Shown: positions 25,831 through 42,352, numbered from the stretch's first letter. The stretch is DNA of 64,000 bases from Fragum whitleyi (GCA_948146395.1 OX411546.1:24468449-24532448); one strand, 5' to 3'. Translations and numbers: made by a program. The notes: generated by a model not told the origin, from the letters alone.

Positions 25831-26170
25831 TCAGTACTTTCAGTACTTTGATTAGTCAAATGGAGTCGTTCATCATACAACTTTCTTTATAAATGCTGGT
25901 AATTTTTAAAGATCGTCAATTTTTAATTGATATTTTTTGTCCTGACGAATACTTAGCTACCACAATAACATTTATTTGTTAAACCTACTACAAATTTCTA
26001 CAGTGCTTCCTGCCTCTAATTCATTGTTTCCTTTACAAACCGACGATTTTAGAATGGGGAGACTGGTCTTTTTAACAGCATTGTAGCCTAATGTCATAGC
26101 TAACGTTATAGGAAAACATAAATTTTAATTTCCCTATTATGAACATAAATTGTTATGTTGAAATATTAAC
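25831..26170. other. Intron 4 sequence bounded on the left by the AGTACT motif
   Basis: 25831-25853 is an AGTACT-motif copy abutting transposon A. An inverted copy at 26879-26909 may mark the other end of an element that would enclose exon 5. No gene is seen in this stretch. Confidence 0.4.
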
Positions 26171-26440
26171 GATTTGATGGAGTTTAACGCCGCTTTCAAC
26201 ATTATTTCAGTTATATCGTGGCGGCTGGAGCACCTAGCAATGGATTCCATGTATTTCTCTCACAAGTATAACCATCACATTCTTTCCTAGCCTCCAGCTG
26301 CTATCTTATATAGGTCTACGATTATAAACCCATTGGTGAGAGACATATAGTCGGTAAGAATGAGTGCCGCCGTCGGAGATCGAACCCGGGACCTCTAAAT
26401 TGACAGTCCGACGCGCTACCAACTGCGCTATGACGGCGGC
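26171..26440 (-). mobile_element. tRNA-derived SINE, full head
   Basis: The tRNA-like head (26365-26440, read on minus) has a perfect 7 bp acceptor stem (GCCGCCG/CGGCGGC), an A-box (TAGCGCAGTTGG), a CTGTCAA anticodon loop resembling Asp-GTC and a B-box (GGTTCGATC). The body and 3' end match the + copy at 18226-18456. The pol III promoter boxes look intact. It lies in intron 4, opposite to gene 1. Confidence 0.85.
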
Positions 26441-26631
26441 TAAAAGATTAACGAATAAGATGTTTAATCCCAAAATATAAATACACATATATTTAAAATT
26501 TACAAGACGAAAAAACATGTTTCACCTTTGATTCAAATCAATGATATGAAAAAAGAAAAAAAGAATATCTAAGATGGGGGAAATCATTGTTTATTCTACA
26601 CGCATGTCGTTTTTCTATATCCCATATTTAG

Positions 26632-26691
26632 CCTGGAATATACAGACGAATATCCGAAGACGAACTTTCAAAATGCTACATCTAGTACCGA
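26632..26691 (+). CDS. Gene 1 exon 5 (20-codon exon, paired with exon 4)
   Basis: 60 bases between the acceptor 'tttctatatcccatatttag' and the donor GA|gtaagt, in phase with exons 4 and 6. The peptide LEYTDEYPKTNFQNATSST parallels exon 4. It includes one N-x-T/S sequon (NAT). Confidence 0.7.
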
Positions 26692-27102
26692 GTAAGTATT
26701 CCGAACCAAGCATATTGACTTAGTAATCTAACTAATGACCTAGAAAGAGTTCAGAGTGACAAAATAGTGCAAATTGTTTGCAAACTATACCCCGCTTTGC
26801 ATATACATATGCGTGCAAAGAGAGTATAATTTTCTAACATTTCGCATAGTTTTGTCATTCTGTGCGCAGGGAAGATTTAATCAAAGTACTGACAGTACTG
26901 AAAGCTAGGTCTTGAGTAAATTGTTGAACTCGTTCTCCTTTCAGGGAGTGACAAAACACAATGAAGTACAAAAAATTAATTGTAACCCTTATTTTCAGAA
27001 TCTTGCATAAAATCTTACAAAAGAAAAAAAAAGCATTACAAAAATATACATACGCAATATCATGAGTACATTGTATTGGTCAGAGGATATGAAACACATC
27101 TA

Positions 27103-28110
27103 CGAGGGGGTATCAAAAAGTTCTGAGACTATTGCAATATCTTTTTTATCATTCATCGAATTTTGATGAAACTGTCAGTAATTATTCGTATGGATGTGAG
27201 TGCTAAGTGTACAAGGTTGCAACCAAATATGACAACGCGTCTTTTAAGGAAACGTCACTATGGAAACCGAATGATGCGCTTTCGGGGCACTTTAAGTGTT
27301 TTTTAACTCACTGTTGTAAAAGAAAATCCCACAAAACGCGCAATACACAAGCGATTTGAAAAATTCAAATTGCGTTGACACTATCATTGAATTTGCATTA
27401 AGGGTACTTGCAACCATGATGTTATCTTAAAAAGCTTGACGTTGGAAGAGTTCTAATCAACCGAGACGATGTAATTTTTTCGGAAAGAACGTAACGTCGG
27501 GGCACTTGAATTAGTAATGACAATTAATAAGGGTTATGTTTTAATAGAACACTGTGATTTCACTGGCATTGCGTCTCAAATTATAAAATATAGATCAGAA
27601 TTAAACTTTTCAACATCAATTCTGGGATTGGTTTATTTAAAAGCTATTGAAGATTTATAACTGTGTTTTCTCCCGTTTGAAATATTTAATGCATTTAGGG
27701 TGGAAAAGGAATTGTCTATCATAAACGCTATCGCACAACTCAAACATCCATCTTTTTAAAGAATTTTACTTGAAGGAGTCGTATGTTTTTATGAAGATGT
27801 GCACTGACTTTTGGGAAGATTTAATGGGTGACACTTGATAGGAGTTAACAGTTATAACATAAAAAAAACATTGCTGAAAAAAAACAATCAAGAATAGGTC
27901 TGACGTACATGACGTCACTATTTTGCCCTGAGACGCCGCATCCATCCCAATTCAATTTGACATGGAATTGAGTGAATTAATGCTATTCTACTGAAACTTG
28001 GTAAATTCTTAGTAAGAAGCATACAATTCCACTCACGCAATTTTCTAAGTCGTCGGACATCTACGAAAGAAAATATGATTAAAGTCTCAAAACTTCTTGA
28101 TAGCCCCTCG
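27103..28110. mobile_element. Decayed mariner-family transposon
   Basis: Terminal inverted repeats are TACGAGGGGGTATCAAAAAG with 'ttctgagact' on the left (27101) and the complement of TACGAGGGGCTATCAAGAAG on the right. Both sit at TA dinucleotides (27101-27102 and 28111-28112), as Tc1/mariner elements do. The ~1 kb length suits mariner, but no continuous transposase frame survives. It lies in intron 5 of gene 1. Confidence 0.8.
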
Positions 28111-29547
28111 TACAATAGAAACTATTTCAAACGATAGAAAATTGTTTTCCTTTTTCTCTTGGTGATATGCAGTACTTCCGAAATGATTTATCAAGGTGGT
28201 TGAGATACCCCTATATCACCCCATTAACTATTCAACGCCAGCAAACGTATTTTTCTTTTTGTATCCTGTAGCAGACGACTTTAGAATAGATTGATGCAAA
28301 AGCAAAATATGCTCCTAATGAGTCATTTGGTATAAAAAATTCAAAGATATTATAAAAATTGCCAACGTATCAGCCCAGCAAAGCACACCACCGTTGCGAA
28401 GGTCATGCTTATTGCTTAAAGACGTCGCATATGTTGCCTCTCAAATTATAAAAAAAAGTATTCGTTGTTGTCGATGAAAGTATGTTATACTTTAAAATGA
28501 AACGAATTCACATGTAAAATGAAAAGCTACTTATGCACATGAGTTACTTGACCAATTTTGCATTTCTACAGCACTATTCTATGGTTCCTTAGCAACACAA
28601 ATAAACAAATTATACAAAATGCTTGTTCATTAATCGAAAACTTTCGATACTTATTTTCGACACTGGCTTTGGTTCATTACATGCACCCAATTACATCACA
28701 GAAAACATTTCATTCACTTGTCAATTCATGAATTTATTAATAATCAGCATTCCGGGGACAGAACATGTCCTGATAAACTTATTGTATGTAAGGTGGATTT
28801 AAACAATAAATGACGATGTCAGCTCAGTCCTCCAGGTTTCAGGATGGAAGGTGTGTTTCGTTCTCCATGAAACTGACATGTTGTTTTGTTGTTTTTTGAA
28901 TAGTCATCTTCTCCTCAGCAGTATTCGCGACTTTCTTTGACTTTAATCACACCTGGATCTTTATCAGAAAACGGAAATACTGGAACTTTCTGTAATTAAT
29001 TCACCGGATGAGCCAATATCCGATCTTATTATGATTTGTTGAATCTTATGACCATCAAACCTCAATAATTTGATTCGAGTTGATAAAACATTGGCTTGTT
29101 GATGAATAAAACAAATATTGATAATGAAAAGGATACAAGATCTGTCGAATACTTTGAAATTAAAGAAAATGATACCTTGAACGCAGGATGAAAATTCGGC
29201 GTAAGGGGAAATTTAGGTCAACTTTGCGGGCTTTATAGGCTTTAATTTTCACAGAAATTGATATTTCTTATGTTCTTAGATTAATTATTCCAGGCCTTAC
29301 ACCTAACCTTATTTAAGAAATAGGTGTAAACCATTCACTTAGGAATGTTTTCCAATCCATTCAGCACCATAATAAATACATAGCGGCTTCATTCGTCGTT
29401 TTTTATCCCCGAAATCTCGCAGTTACCCGAGGTTATCACAGACAGTGCTTCTATGTTGAGCCGTTTTATATGAGCAAAACTTCCATCATCTAAACAACGG
29501 AATGACCTTCAAAATTATAAATTGTAATTAAGTTTTGAATAAACCAA
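28111..29547. other. Intron 5 sequence, nothing recognised
   Basis: No exon or known repeat is supported. Confidence 0.5.
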
Positions 29548-29655
29548 CCATCCAACCAACCAACCAACCGAACAACCAACCAACCAACCAATTAATCAAT
29601 CAATCAAGCAATCAATCAAGCAAGCAAGCAAGCAATCAAGCAATCAATCAAGCAA
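29548..29655. repeat. (CAAC)n/(CAAT)n/(CAAG)n microsatellite
   Basis: An imperfect tetranucleotide repeat changes from CAAC to CAAT to CAAG. The CAAT part resembles the tail of the SINE at 18.4 kb, but no SINE body is attached. Confidence 0.85.
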
Positions 29656-33647
<3,992 letters not shown>

Positions 33648-34542
33648 GAGATAAATATTCTGATTTTTTTTTACAATAATATGGCTAAAATTGTGTAGCC
33701 TAGAATGAAACTGACTTAATTCTTAGTTGATCTTATTTCCTTACTTTTTGATCTAGCATAAATTATTTATGTTGGTTACCTGGATATGATCAAGATGAAT
33801 ATTCTAACAATTTTTCGACAACGTTTTGATCCCGTTCAAAGGGAACGATCTAGGTATTGCGAAAAGATTTTGCAATTGGGACCTCTGGCTGACCTGGCCT
33901 GGAACCAAGGTTGGCCATTTTTGTGCATGACGGATCACACATATTTCTGAAAAACAACAGCAACAAAAAGCTCAGGTGTTAATGCCATATTGCATTCGTA
34001 TAATGAACCATACACATAGGCTTAACAAAGAGAGTGTAACTTCTTTAAATTTTCCGTTTACATTGAAACTTGCCGAACTTGGTTGAAACATTTTAAATTT
34101 ATCATTATTTTACATGGATATGTTCCTTTTTCGTCAACGTATATTTACAACAATGCCACCAGAAACGTCCATCTGGATTTCAATCAGTGATTTGATTAAA
34201 GCCCGTGAGCAGCAAAGAAAGACGCTTTATCTCCCTTGTTGCACAAATTGTCGCACTGGTGTCGCATGGGTTCCAGGAAAGTTAAAACAATACCAGCTGT
34301 GTCCCTTTTAGCGGGCTTGAAGTTGAGCTACTAAGTTTTTCTATCATAGACCACGGGAAAATCGATGGGCTTATCATCGCCTTGCGAATTGTATACTTGT
34401 AAGGAATTTTTCTACGCGTTGGTAAACTCTGGCGACTCTTTTTAAAAAATCCACAAATTGCATAGAGTACTTATATCACGCCATTTAAAAAAAAAATGTG
34501 TAGCGGAGACAGGACTTTATAAAAGTTTATTGACCTAAGTAG

Positions 34543-36075
34543 GCACTACTTTTTTGAAAAGCTATTAACATCCGACAGGATTGTTCAAACGTATTAACGC
34601 TGGTGGACTTAAGTAAATTCATCGTCTTGAGCCGTCCACAGTTTCTTTAAACATTTTGCGATCTCAAAGCTTCTTTCGCCCTCGAGCGTATCTTAAGATC
34701 GGATATCTTTCAAGTCCTTGTTAGACAAAATATTTCAAGGGCGGGGTATATAGAGATACCATGTTAGTGTCTAAAAATAACAATGTTATCTGGTCGAGGT
34801 TGGGAGAATTTATCATGACGAGGATTATCATGCAATCATTTTTCAGTGCTAAAGGACGATAAACCCTTAAAAAAATCAAGGAAATTCAGGTGAAAGTGTA
34901 TGCAAATTGTTTCTTAAAAGAGACTGTCTGATATCATATTATGTTATCAGACAGGTAATATCAGGTCAATACAGGCTTCATTACATGACAAAATAGCAAA
35001 GGATGCAGTGTTGCAAGGTTTTCGTTAATAAGAATGTCGTGATCTAAGGGTCTGCGCGCCGTTGGAAGTTTGATTAATATAATCATATATTTTTTTATGT
35101 TCAGACATTAATTTCAATTCTAAGATTGAGAATATTCTTAGAGTACGAAAATATTTTTTCAATCATCGGGCCTGATGTTTGAAATATTACAAAATCATAA
35201 TTGAATTCATTGAATTTGAATTCAATCTGCTGTGTTTTCGTGTAATCTTGCTTAAACAAATGGTTGGCAAATCTGCTGAAAGGTTTGTATCAACTGAAGA
35301 TAACTATGATTCATTGTCCATGCTACATTGTGCAAGACGCAGTACAAATGAATTGTAAAAGTGATGGTGGAAACGCAAAGACATTAAAGTCCATTCCTTG
35401 TAAATGTACTGTGTTTTTCCCACTTTCAACGTTTTCATCGGCGGAAACGGTTAATTTTTGGTTTAATAAATAAATTCAATTATTTTATCGGCTAATGGAG
35501 ATCGAAAGGACATGTAGACTTTAAATTAAATAAGCCTTTAAACGTGAAATTGGTCGGAATATTGTATCACTTCGCTTTAATCGTTAAAATTGGACACGTG
35601 TAATAAAATCCTACAATTTCATTGAGATTGATTCTTAAAATTTGAGATAGATAACTAAGATGAGGGCTAAGATGCTTCATAAAGTATATTTGAAATCATT
35701 CAGTACTTCAGCCTTTCCGTTATTTTACGATTGGCCTTTCTGTCTGATTAATGCATATCTATTGAAGTTTATTTGGTGTTCCTATTTTCTAGCTTATTGT
35801 CGGCTATAGCAAATGTTACTGACGGGAAAATAAGATATTCCGTTACAGACATATCGAGGCCAATAGCATCCAGTCGACAAAGAGGGATTGAACTTCATAC
35901 TAGGTAAACTAGTTTAACCGTTTTATCTAAAGGTATGCTAAGAAAAGAGTTATGTACATTTTTAGCTCGGCTGGGTCGGGGGGAATAGGTGAGGTATGCA
36001 AAAATTGAGAAAGACATATGTTCAAATATTGGGAATTTTAAAGTCACCTGATTTACTGAGATTACGTGTAGTCCT
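34543..36075 (+). repeat. Segmental duplication, left copy (contains exon 6a)
   Basis: Matches 40872-42352 in the same orientation. Shared landmarks in order are 'ttaacatccgac', 'atcgtcttgagccgtccaca', 'tgattcattgtccatgctac', 'ggacatgtagactttaaat', exon 6 and 'ttttaaagtcacctgattta'. Internal indels separate the copies. Confidence 0.85.
35793..35903 (+). CDS. Gene 1 exon 6a (first of two tandem copies)
   Basis: 111 bases (37 codons when spliced) between the acceptor 'cctattttctag' and the donor AG|gtaaac, in phase with exons 5 and 7. The peptide runs LLSAIANVTDGKIRYSV and on to SSRQRGIELHT. It differs from exon 6b at 6 of 111 bases: three replacements (Ser/Ala, Thr/Ile, Val/Asp) and three silent changes. 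Both flanks are phase 2, so including one copy, the other or both keeps the frame. Confidence 0.7.
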
Positions 36076-36148
36076 TAAGAAAGCTGTGGAGAATTTTATA
36101 TTGGTCAAACTGGAGACAAACTAAAAATCAAAGCACTGAAAGTACTGA

Positions 36149-38015
36149 TAAGTTGGAATGCGTTCAAGAGACGATGACATCAAGCCACTAACGAAGCTAA
36201 CGCCTCCCGCCCACCGCCCAGGTGATCACATAATACGTCTCGACTTTTCACTAAAGAATTCACCAAACCGCGTTAAAATATACGCTTGGTCAGGTGACCA
36301 GGAACATTTTGAAACAAAATCATCCAAATCGGTCCCTAATTGGCGGAGAAGTTGTGTTTACAAGAATGTTCAAATGAAGGCCCCTTTTTCCATGACAAGG
36401 CTAATATCCACCAAACCGTGACAATATGTACTAGGTCAGGTGACTAGGATCTTTCTGTGAAAGTTTCATCCAAATCGGTCCTTAAATGAGGGAGGAGTTG
36501 CGTTCACAAGATTTATTTACATGAAGGCCCCCTTTTCCATGACGCGACTGAAACTCACCAATCCGTGACTTTATGCGCAAGGTAAAGTGACTAGGATTAT
36601 TCTGTGAAAGCTTCATCCAAATCGGCCTATAAATGAGGAAGGGGGGGGGGAGTTGCGTTCGCAAGACATTTTTACATGAAGGCCCTTTTCAATGACGCGG
36701 ATGATTCACCAAACCGTGACTTTATGCGCAAGGTCGGGTGACTAGGAACATTCTGTGAAAGTTTCATCCAAACCGACTAAAAATTTTGGAGGAGTTGTGC
36801 TCACAAGAAAAGTGGACGTACGGACGGACAGGTAGACGGACGGACGGGTGGACAGACGGAGAAGATGACGCCAATATACGACCGCCTCCAGCTGTGTATA
36901 AAAATGAAATTCGAGAAAATACTATGTTTGCACAGTCTAAATCGCAAAATTCAAGACTAGCCTTTAGGTAACGCAAAAGTATGCGTACATTAAACGATAC
37001 GACATGCTTCTTGAAAGCCAAAAATGTTTCTTGAAAGTCAATTTCAATCGTACGATTGCGATACGATCAAATTTCGGTCGTAGGACATTTTATTATTTAG
37101 TGAATTTATGTCTAAACAATTTTAAAGAAAATGGACAAAAGCAGAAAGAAAAGATAAATGTTTGCCTATACACCCGCAATTTAGAGTGAGTGATCAAAGG
37201 TAGATTTTGTCTATAAAGGTATAGACAAAATTGACCTTTGATCTATCACTTAAACTTGTGGATCTATACCTTCATCGATCCTTGCTGCGCCCACCATCAC
37301 GTGAAAATGCCGCTCGATTTGGAAATGGAGTTCCGTTTTTTAGAGAAGTAATAAAGAGAATATTTGCTGGATCGTGTTGTTAATACAGTTAAATAATATG
37401 CAGACTTTGCGCGTTTCTAATGATGGTTTACGGAACAATTAGATAAAACATTTGAACTACAGTATTTTGTTGAAGTGTGTAAAACGTTCGTTCAGAAAGA
37501 GAAACTAGACCTCTAAAAGAAGCTATAACATAATTCTACGAAAATCAGGTCGCGACATTACCAAATAAGCAGATCACGTGATTGGCTTGTGCTATTGCCA
37601 CAATTCTACGAAAAACAGGTCGCGTATTACCAAATAAGCAGATAACGTGATTGGCTAGTGCCATAGTCAATAGCTTACTTTATTGGACTTGACTTATCAC
37701 ATGATTTCCAATTATAGTAATGCAAACATGTGATACTAGTAAATTCGTACGCAAGTTTCAATGAATAAGGTTTAAAACATAAATTAGTGTGTTAGTAATT
37801 TACATGACGTGATAGTTGTGTAATTGCTCAACATTATTACTTCCTGATGAAATAAACTGTAGGTCTATGTCAAGTTGAAATATACAAAATATTCCGGAGT
37901 GTATTCACATCCTGTTCACGTGATATGTGTTATCAAAAAACCCGAAATTAAATTATCTTGTGTTCATTTTGCGGTTTTGTTAAATCTAAGTTGGAATTGC
38001 TTCGCATTCCAACTT
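36149..38015 (+). mobile_element. DNA transposon copy B (reverse of copy A)
   Basis: TAAGTTGGAATGCG at 36149 and a terminal hairpin AAGTTGGAATTGCTTCGCAT.. at 37987-38014 match copy A in the opposite orientation. The core has three to four type D monomers (36290-36850), followed by a 'gtacggacggacaggtagac' type leader. The region equivalent to the ORF in copy A is here at 37250-37520 but frameshifted. It separates the two exon-6 duplications. Confidence 0.75.
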
Positions 38016-38119
38016 AACTAGGCGAACTATACATGCACAACAAATTAGAGACCCTACAATCATACAGATCCTTTAAGCGGGAATCTAAGTAATTGTTCTA
38101 ACTACGATCCTAAAGTTCA
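38016..38119. other. Short spacer
   Basis: No feature seen. Confidence 0.4.
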
Positions 38120-38660
38120 AATGTTTCTTTTCTTAAAATTAGTAACAGAAAATTCAGGATGCAGAGGATGTGTGGTTGCAGTTGAAACCCCTGTGAGTGA
38201 AAATTGTTGTGCCTCTTTAAAATGGGAATTTGCAGCAAACGACCAAAAATTAGATTTGTCTGAGTTGATTTGTGCAGACGAGTATAGAGGGCAAATTGTT
38301 AAATTAATTCAGAAAAACATAAGAATTTGCAAAAAGCAAGAAAAATGCAAAATTATTACGCAGATAGGAATGCAAGGGAGACCGAATTAAAATAGGTTCC
38401 CCTGTTCCCTACAATAATTTCAAAAGCACTTCAAAATTCTCGCCTAGATTTATGCCTTACTTCCGTATTTTAGAACAAACGGGCTCAGTGACATTTACTA
38501 TTAAATCTCTGATAGATGGGACGGTTACTAAGGCCAAAGCAGAACATTTGAGGTTAGCTAATCTTAACTCGGGGGATCTGAGAAAGGGAGAAATTTATAA
38601 CCCGACAGGTAGACCGATAAGGAAGGTCAAATTAGCTTTGCCGTATACTGAAACTTAGAG
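38120..38660 (+). pseudogene. Retroelement polyprotein tail, broken
   Basis: Two frames (38121-38390 and 38452-38658) separated by stops. The second starts YFRILEQTGSVTFTIKS and ends AEHLRLAN, which resembles the integrase C-terminal tail of Ty3/gypsy-type elements. The short acidic/basic stretch after it (38717 on: SESEENIPLYELKKR) also fits such a tail. No reverse transcriptase is present nearby. This is an inference from sequence style. Family assignment is weak. Confidence 0.45.
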
Positions 38661-39081
38661 TAGCACCGATATTTCCACGTCATAAGAGGGAAGGGGAAAT
38701 TTCGTCGATCACTATAAAATGGTACGGTCTACTTCCGAGAGCGAAGAAAATATCCCACTTTATGAACTAAAAAAGCGTATATTGCCGCGTGAGAAACGGG
38801 AACAGGCCTTAAATCAAACTCAATTCACAAGTGGTAATATTCTTCTGAGTATCAATCAATGGAAGAGTCGCCGATTCTACCGCTAGACTGACTCCGCTTC
38901 AAGCTATAATGACCTGTCTTACATGGACACTAACCCGCTACCAGACGTAAACAGTATTTCTCTAAATGAAGAAAAGAAAAACCAAAACCCATCAAGTATA
39001 GTGTAAGAAGATGAAAACGCTCGTTGTTAAAAAGTCTAATATCCTTGGTTAAATCATATAAAAGAGAGCATAAGTAGGTAC

Positions 39082-40022
39082 TTGTGGAGGAAAAAGGCTT
39101 CAAAACAAAAAATCAAAAACACCGATAGTCGGGTGTTAATGTATATTACTGTATTATTAGAAGAAATGGATTCACAGAAAGTGAATAGATTTTCGTTGAA
39201 CCTCATAGACTGCAATATCAAAGTACTAGAAAGAGTGAAATGTTGTGTTATTCTAAAAACAAATCGATGTCCAAATAGTTATGTAGCGAATATACAAGAA
39301 GATATCTGTATCGGTAGAAGTCGAAGCTCCGTTTCTAACAAGAAATTTAGAGAGAAGTAAGTGTTTACTAATGAGTGATGGAAATTTTCTCGAACATACA
39401 GACTGCTTCATTTCTTATTGTACGGTTGCCAATTCAAATCATTCGATGAGTACTAACTACCGATGTATCACATCATTATTCATGAAATGGACAAATATTG
39501 GCTAAAATTGATTATTCTGAATGTCAAATTCCCCTTGATTAAGGAGATTAATCCCATGACGTGGGCTGTGAGCGTAAATAGGAACATCCGATTTTCAGTA
39601 CTTTGTTACAAAAATAAAGCAATAAAAAAGACGATCTTTTTACAACCTCCGTTAGGACTAATTGCTTTGAAACCCTCATTGAAAATATAATGTATGATCT
39701 TTCGGATCGTTTTATACAAATGCTCCGGAAAGCAAAGTTTGATAAAAAAGTTCTGGCAAAGAAATTGTATAAAACCTTCCCCGATGTTAATGACACTATT
39801 TCGTTGCCACCAATTTTGGAGGACGTTGAGCAAATACCAATGAATAGATTTATTTCTCCTTTACAGAGTCGGCCAATGTTGAATTTATCATTTTTAAATA
39901 AATATGGCTTTTGGGTTATTCCGAGATTCATTGTAATTTATTTTCTTATAATCTCGACTGTAGTTATAGTGAAGGATTGGAAACAAACCTATGTAAGGTT
40001 GACTGGACATTTGCAGAGTTAA
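39082..40022 (+). pseudogene. Decayed open frames downstream of the retroelement tail, possibly a third retroelement ORF
   Basis: Frames at 39082-39360, ~39374-39510 and 39690-40022 are interrupted by stops and shifts. The last ends in one hydrophobic segment (about FWVIPRFIVIYFLIISTVVIV) followed by a short basic/polar tail. A single terminal membrane segment after a pol tail could be a remnant of an envelope-like third ORF. It could equally be chance. No motif proves it. Confidence 0.3.
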
Positions 40023-40871
40023 AAACGAAAACATGGTTCCCACGAGACTGAACTGGAGCTACCACGTTGAGGTGCAAAAACCACAACCATCGCAATTACG
40101 GATGGAGGGAAAGTCCACTCTTACACAGTTACACTATCAAATCAGATAGATTTTGCGGAGATTGGGGAAACCGAACAAAGCGAAGAGACAAGGCTTTAGT
40201 TTAAGAAATTGTTTAATATCGGGAAGACTTATATTTTGCGTTAATGATCAAGTATTTTCCGGTTAAAGCTGTAACGGTTTTCAAGTGTAGAAAACGCTTT
40301 GATGATCCATATTATAGGAAAATATATCTGAGCAACACAATGTTGATTATCTAATAGTATAGGGTAAAATTTGCTAGTAAAACCGTAACTTTATAATCAT
40401 CTAGGACTGTTATTAAGTGCATGTATTGAAATGTCTTTCATGTTTTGTTCTATAATTTTTCGTAACTTTGGAATTTTTTTTAAAAGTATTTATCCTCGAA
40501 AACGTCCGATAACATTACTGTTTTGTCTTGAGAAAGGGAGATGTGTAATGTTATGAGGTAACGGGCGCTGATTATTCGATATTTTCTGGGGCCGATAAAA
40601 GCGGAGTCAGGAATAGAGTACTGTACCAGAATTGATATTTGAATGAGAATGAGGGAGGTCCTTAGATTGGTGGACATTTTGTCTTTGCAAAAATAGCCTG
40701 TTAATATGCCGCTTAGGGGAGAGAGAGGAGAATGACATCTTGGTGTTCTGTTGTATCGTTGTTGTAATTTGTGTTAGTTAAGTTTCAACGTGCAGAATAT
40801 TTGAAGTCATGGTTTTACTCTTATCTACGAAAATACACTAAACGATCCGGTCATTTATATGACTATACCAC
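40023..40871. other. No gene seen
   Basis: AT-rich DNA between the retroelement relic and the right duplication. No LTR pair was recognised around the relic. Confidence 0.45.
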
Positions 40872-42352
40872 ATGAGCACTACTTTTTTCAAAAACCTATT
40901 AACATCCGACTGATTGTTAAACGTATTAAAAACTGGTGAACTTAAGTAATTCATCGTCTTGAGCCGTCCACAATTTCTTTAAACATTTTGCGACATCAAA
41001 GCTTTTTTTTTTACCCTCGAGTGTATCTAAAGATTGGACATCTTTAAAGCTCTTGTTAATAAATTATTGCCAAGGGTTTGGGGTATAAAAGTGGATGTAG
41101 TGTAGCAAAAAATTCGTGAAAATGTTATGTCGTGGTTGTCTAACGTCAGGTCCAAAAGGGTTCTGCGCGCCAGTGAAAGTTTGATTTACATAATCTTATT
41201 TGTTTAAGTTGAAACATTAATTTCTTTTAAATTCACACATTAATTTTGATTATAAGATTGCGAATATTTTTAGAGTACGAAAATATTTTTTAATCTTCGG
41301 GCCTGTTTGAAATATTAAAAAAAAAAAACACACACAAAAAACGGATTGCCACGATATTTTTTGATAAATGAAAGCTATATACTCACGGGCGCATCACTTT
41401 TCAGTGTGAACGAAAAACATCGATTTTTATAAAGCTGGACAAAAAACTATTTTTAATTGAAATTAAATACAATCAGCTGTGATGTGTTTCGTAGTATCGT
41501 GTTTGAACAAATATGTCACCCATTTGTGGTTAGCGAATCAGCCGAATAATTGGTATCAGCTGAATATAACTATGATTCATTGTCCATGCTACATTGTGCA
41601 AGACGCAGTACAAATGAATTGTAAAAGTGATGGTGGAAACGCAAAGACATTAAAGTCCATTTCTTGAAAATGTACTGTGTTTTTCCCACTTTTAAAATTT
41701 TTATTGGCGGAAACGGTTAATTTTTGGTTTTAATAAATAATTTCAATTAAGTTATCGGCTAATGGAGATCGAAAGGACATGTAGACTTTAAATAAAATAA
41801 GCCTTTAACGTGAAATTGGTCGGAATATTGTATCACATCGCTTTAATCGTTATAATTGGACACGTGTAATAAAATCCTGCAATTTCATTGAGATTGGTTC
41901 ATAAAAATCGAGATAGATAACTTAGATGAGGGCTTAGATCCTTCATAAAGTATATTTGAAATCATTCAGTACTTCAGCCTTTCCGTTATTTTACGATAAG
42001 CCTTTTCTGTTTGATTAATGCATTTCTATTGAAGTTTATTTGGTGTTCCTATTTTCTAGCTTATTGGCGGCTATAGCAAATGTAATTGACGGGAAAATAA
42101 GATACTCCGATACAGACATATCGAGGCCAATAGCATCCAGTCGACAAAGAGGGATTGAACTACATACTAGGTAAACTAGTTTAACCGTTTTATCTAAAGG
42201 TATGCTTAGAAAAGAGTTAGCCTTTCCTTTATTTTATAATGTGCCTTTCTGTTTGGCTAATGCATTTCTATTGACGTAAGTTTATTTGGTGACATATGTC
42301 AAATTATTGTGAATTTTAAAGTCACCTGATTTACTGGAATAACGTGTAGCAC
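40872..42352 (+). repeat. Segmental duplication, right copy (contains exon 6b)
   Basis: Same-orientation partner of 34543-36075, with intron sequence on both sides of exon 6 conserved. The right copy has extra or diverged DNA at 42225-42305, including a partial repeat of its own 'gcctttcc.ttattttat' stretch. Confidence 0.85.
42060..42170 (+). CDS. Gene 1 exon 6b (second of two tandem copies)
   Basis: 111 bases with the same acceptor and donor as exon 6a, and an open frame. The peptide runs LLAAIANVIDGKIRYSD and on to SSRQRGIELHT. The preserved splice sites and lack of stops suggest it is either young or still used. It may be spliced in tandem with, or as an alternative to, exon 6a. Confidence 0.65.

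Noticed and set aside
34114..34311. 65-codon frame with a CCTNC motif as an exon
   Set aside because: No in-phase splice sites linking it to gene 1 and no recognised domain.
36786..36971. Gly/Thr/Asp repeat peptide near 36.8 kb
   Set aside because: It comes from the 'ggacggacgg' leader that borders the tandem monomers in these elements.
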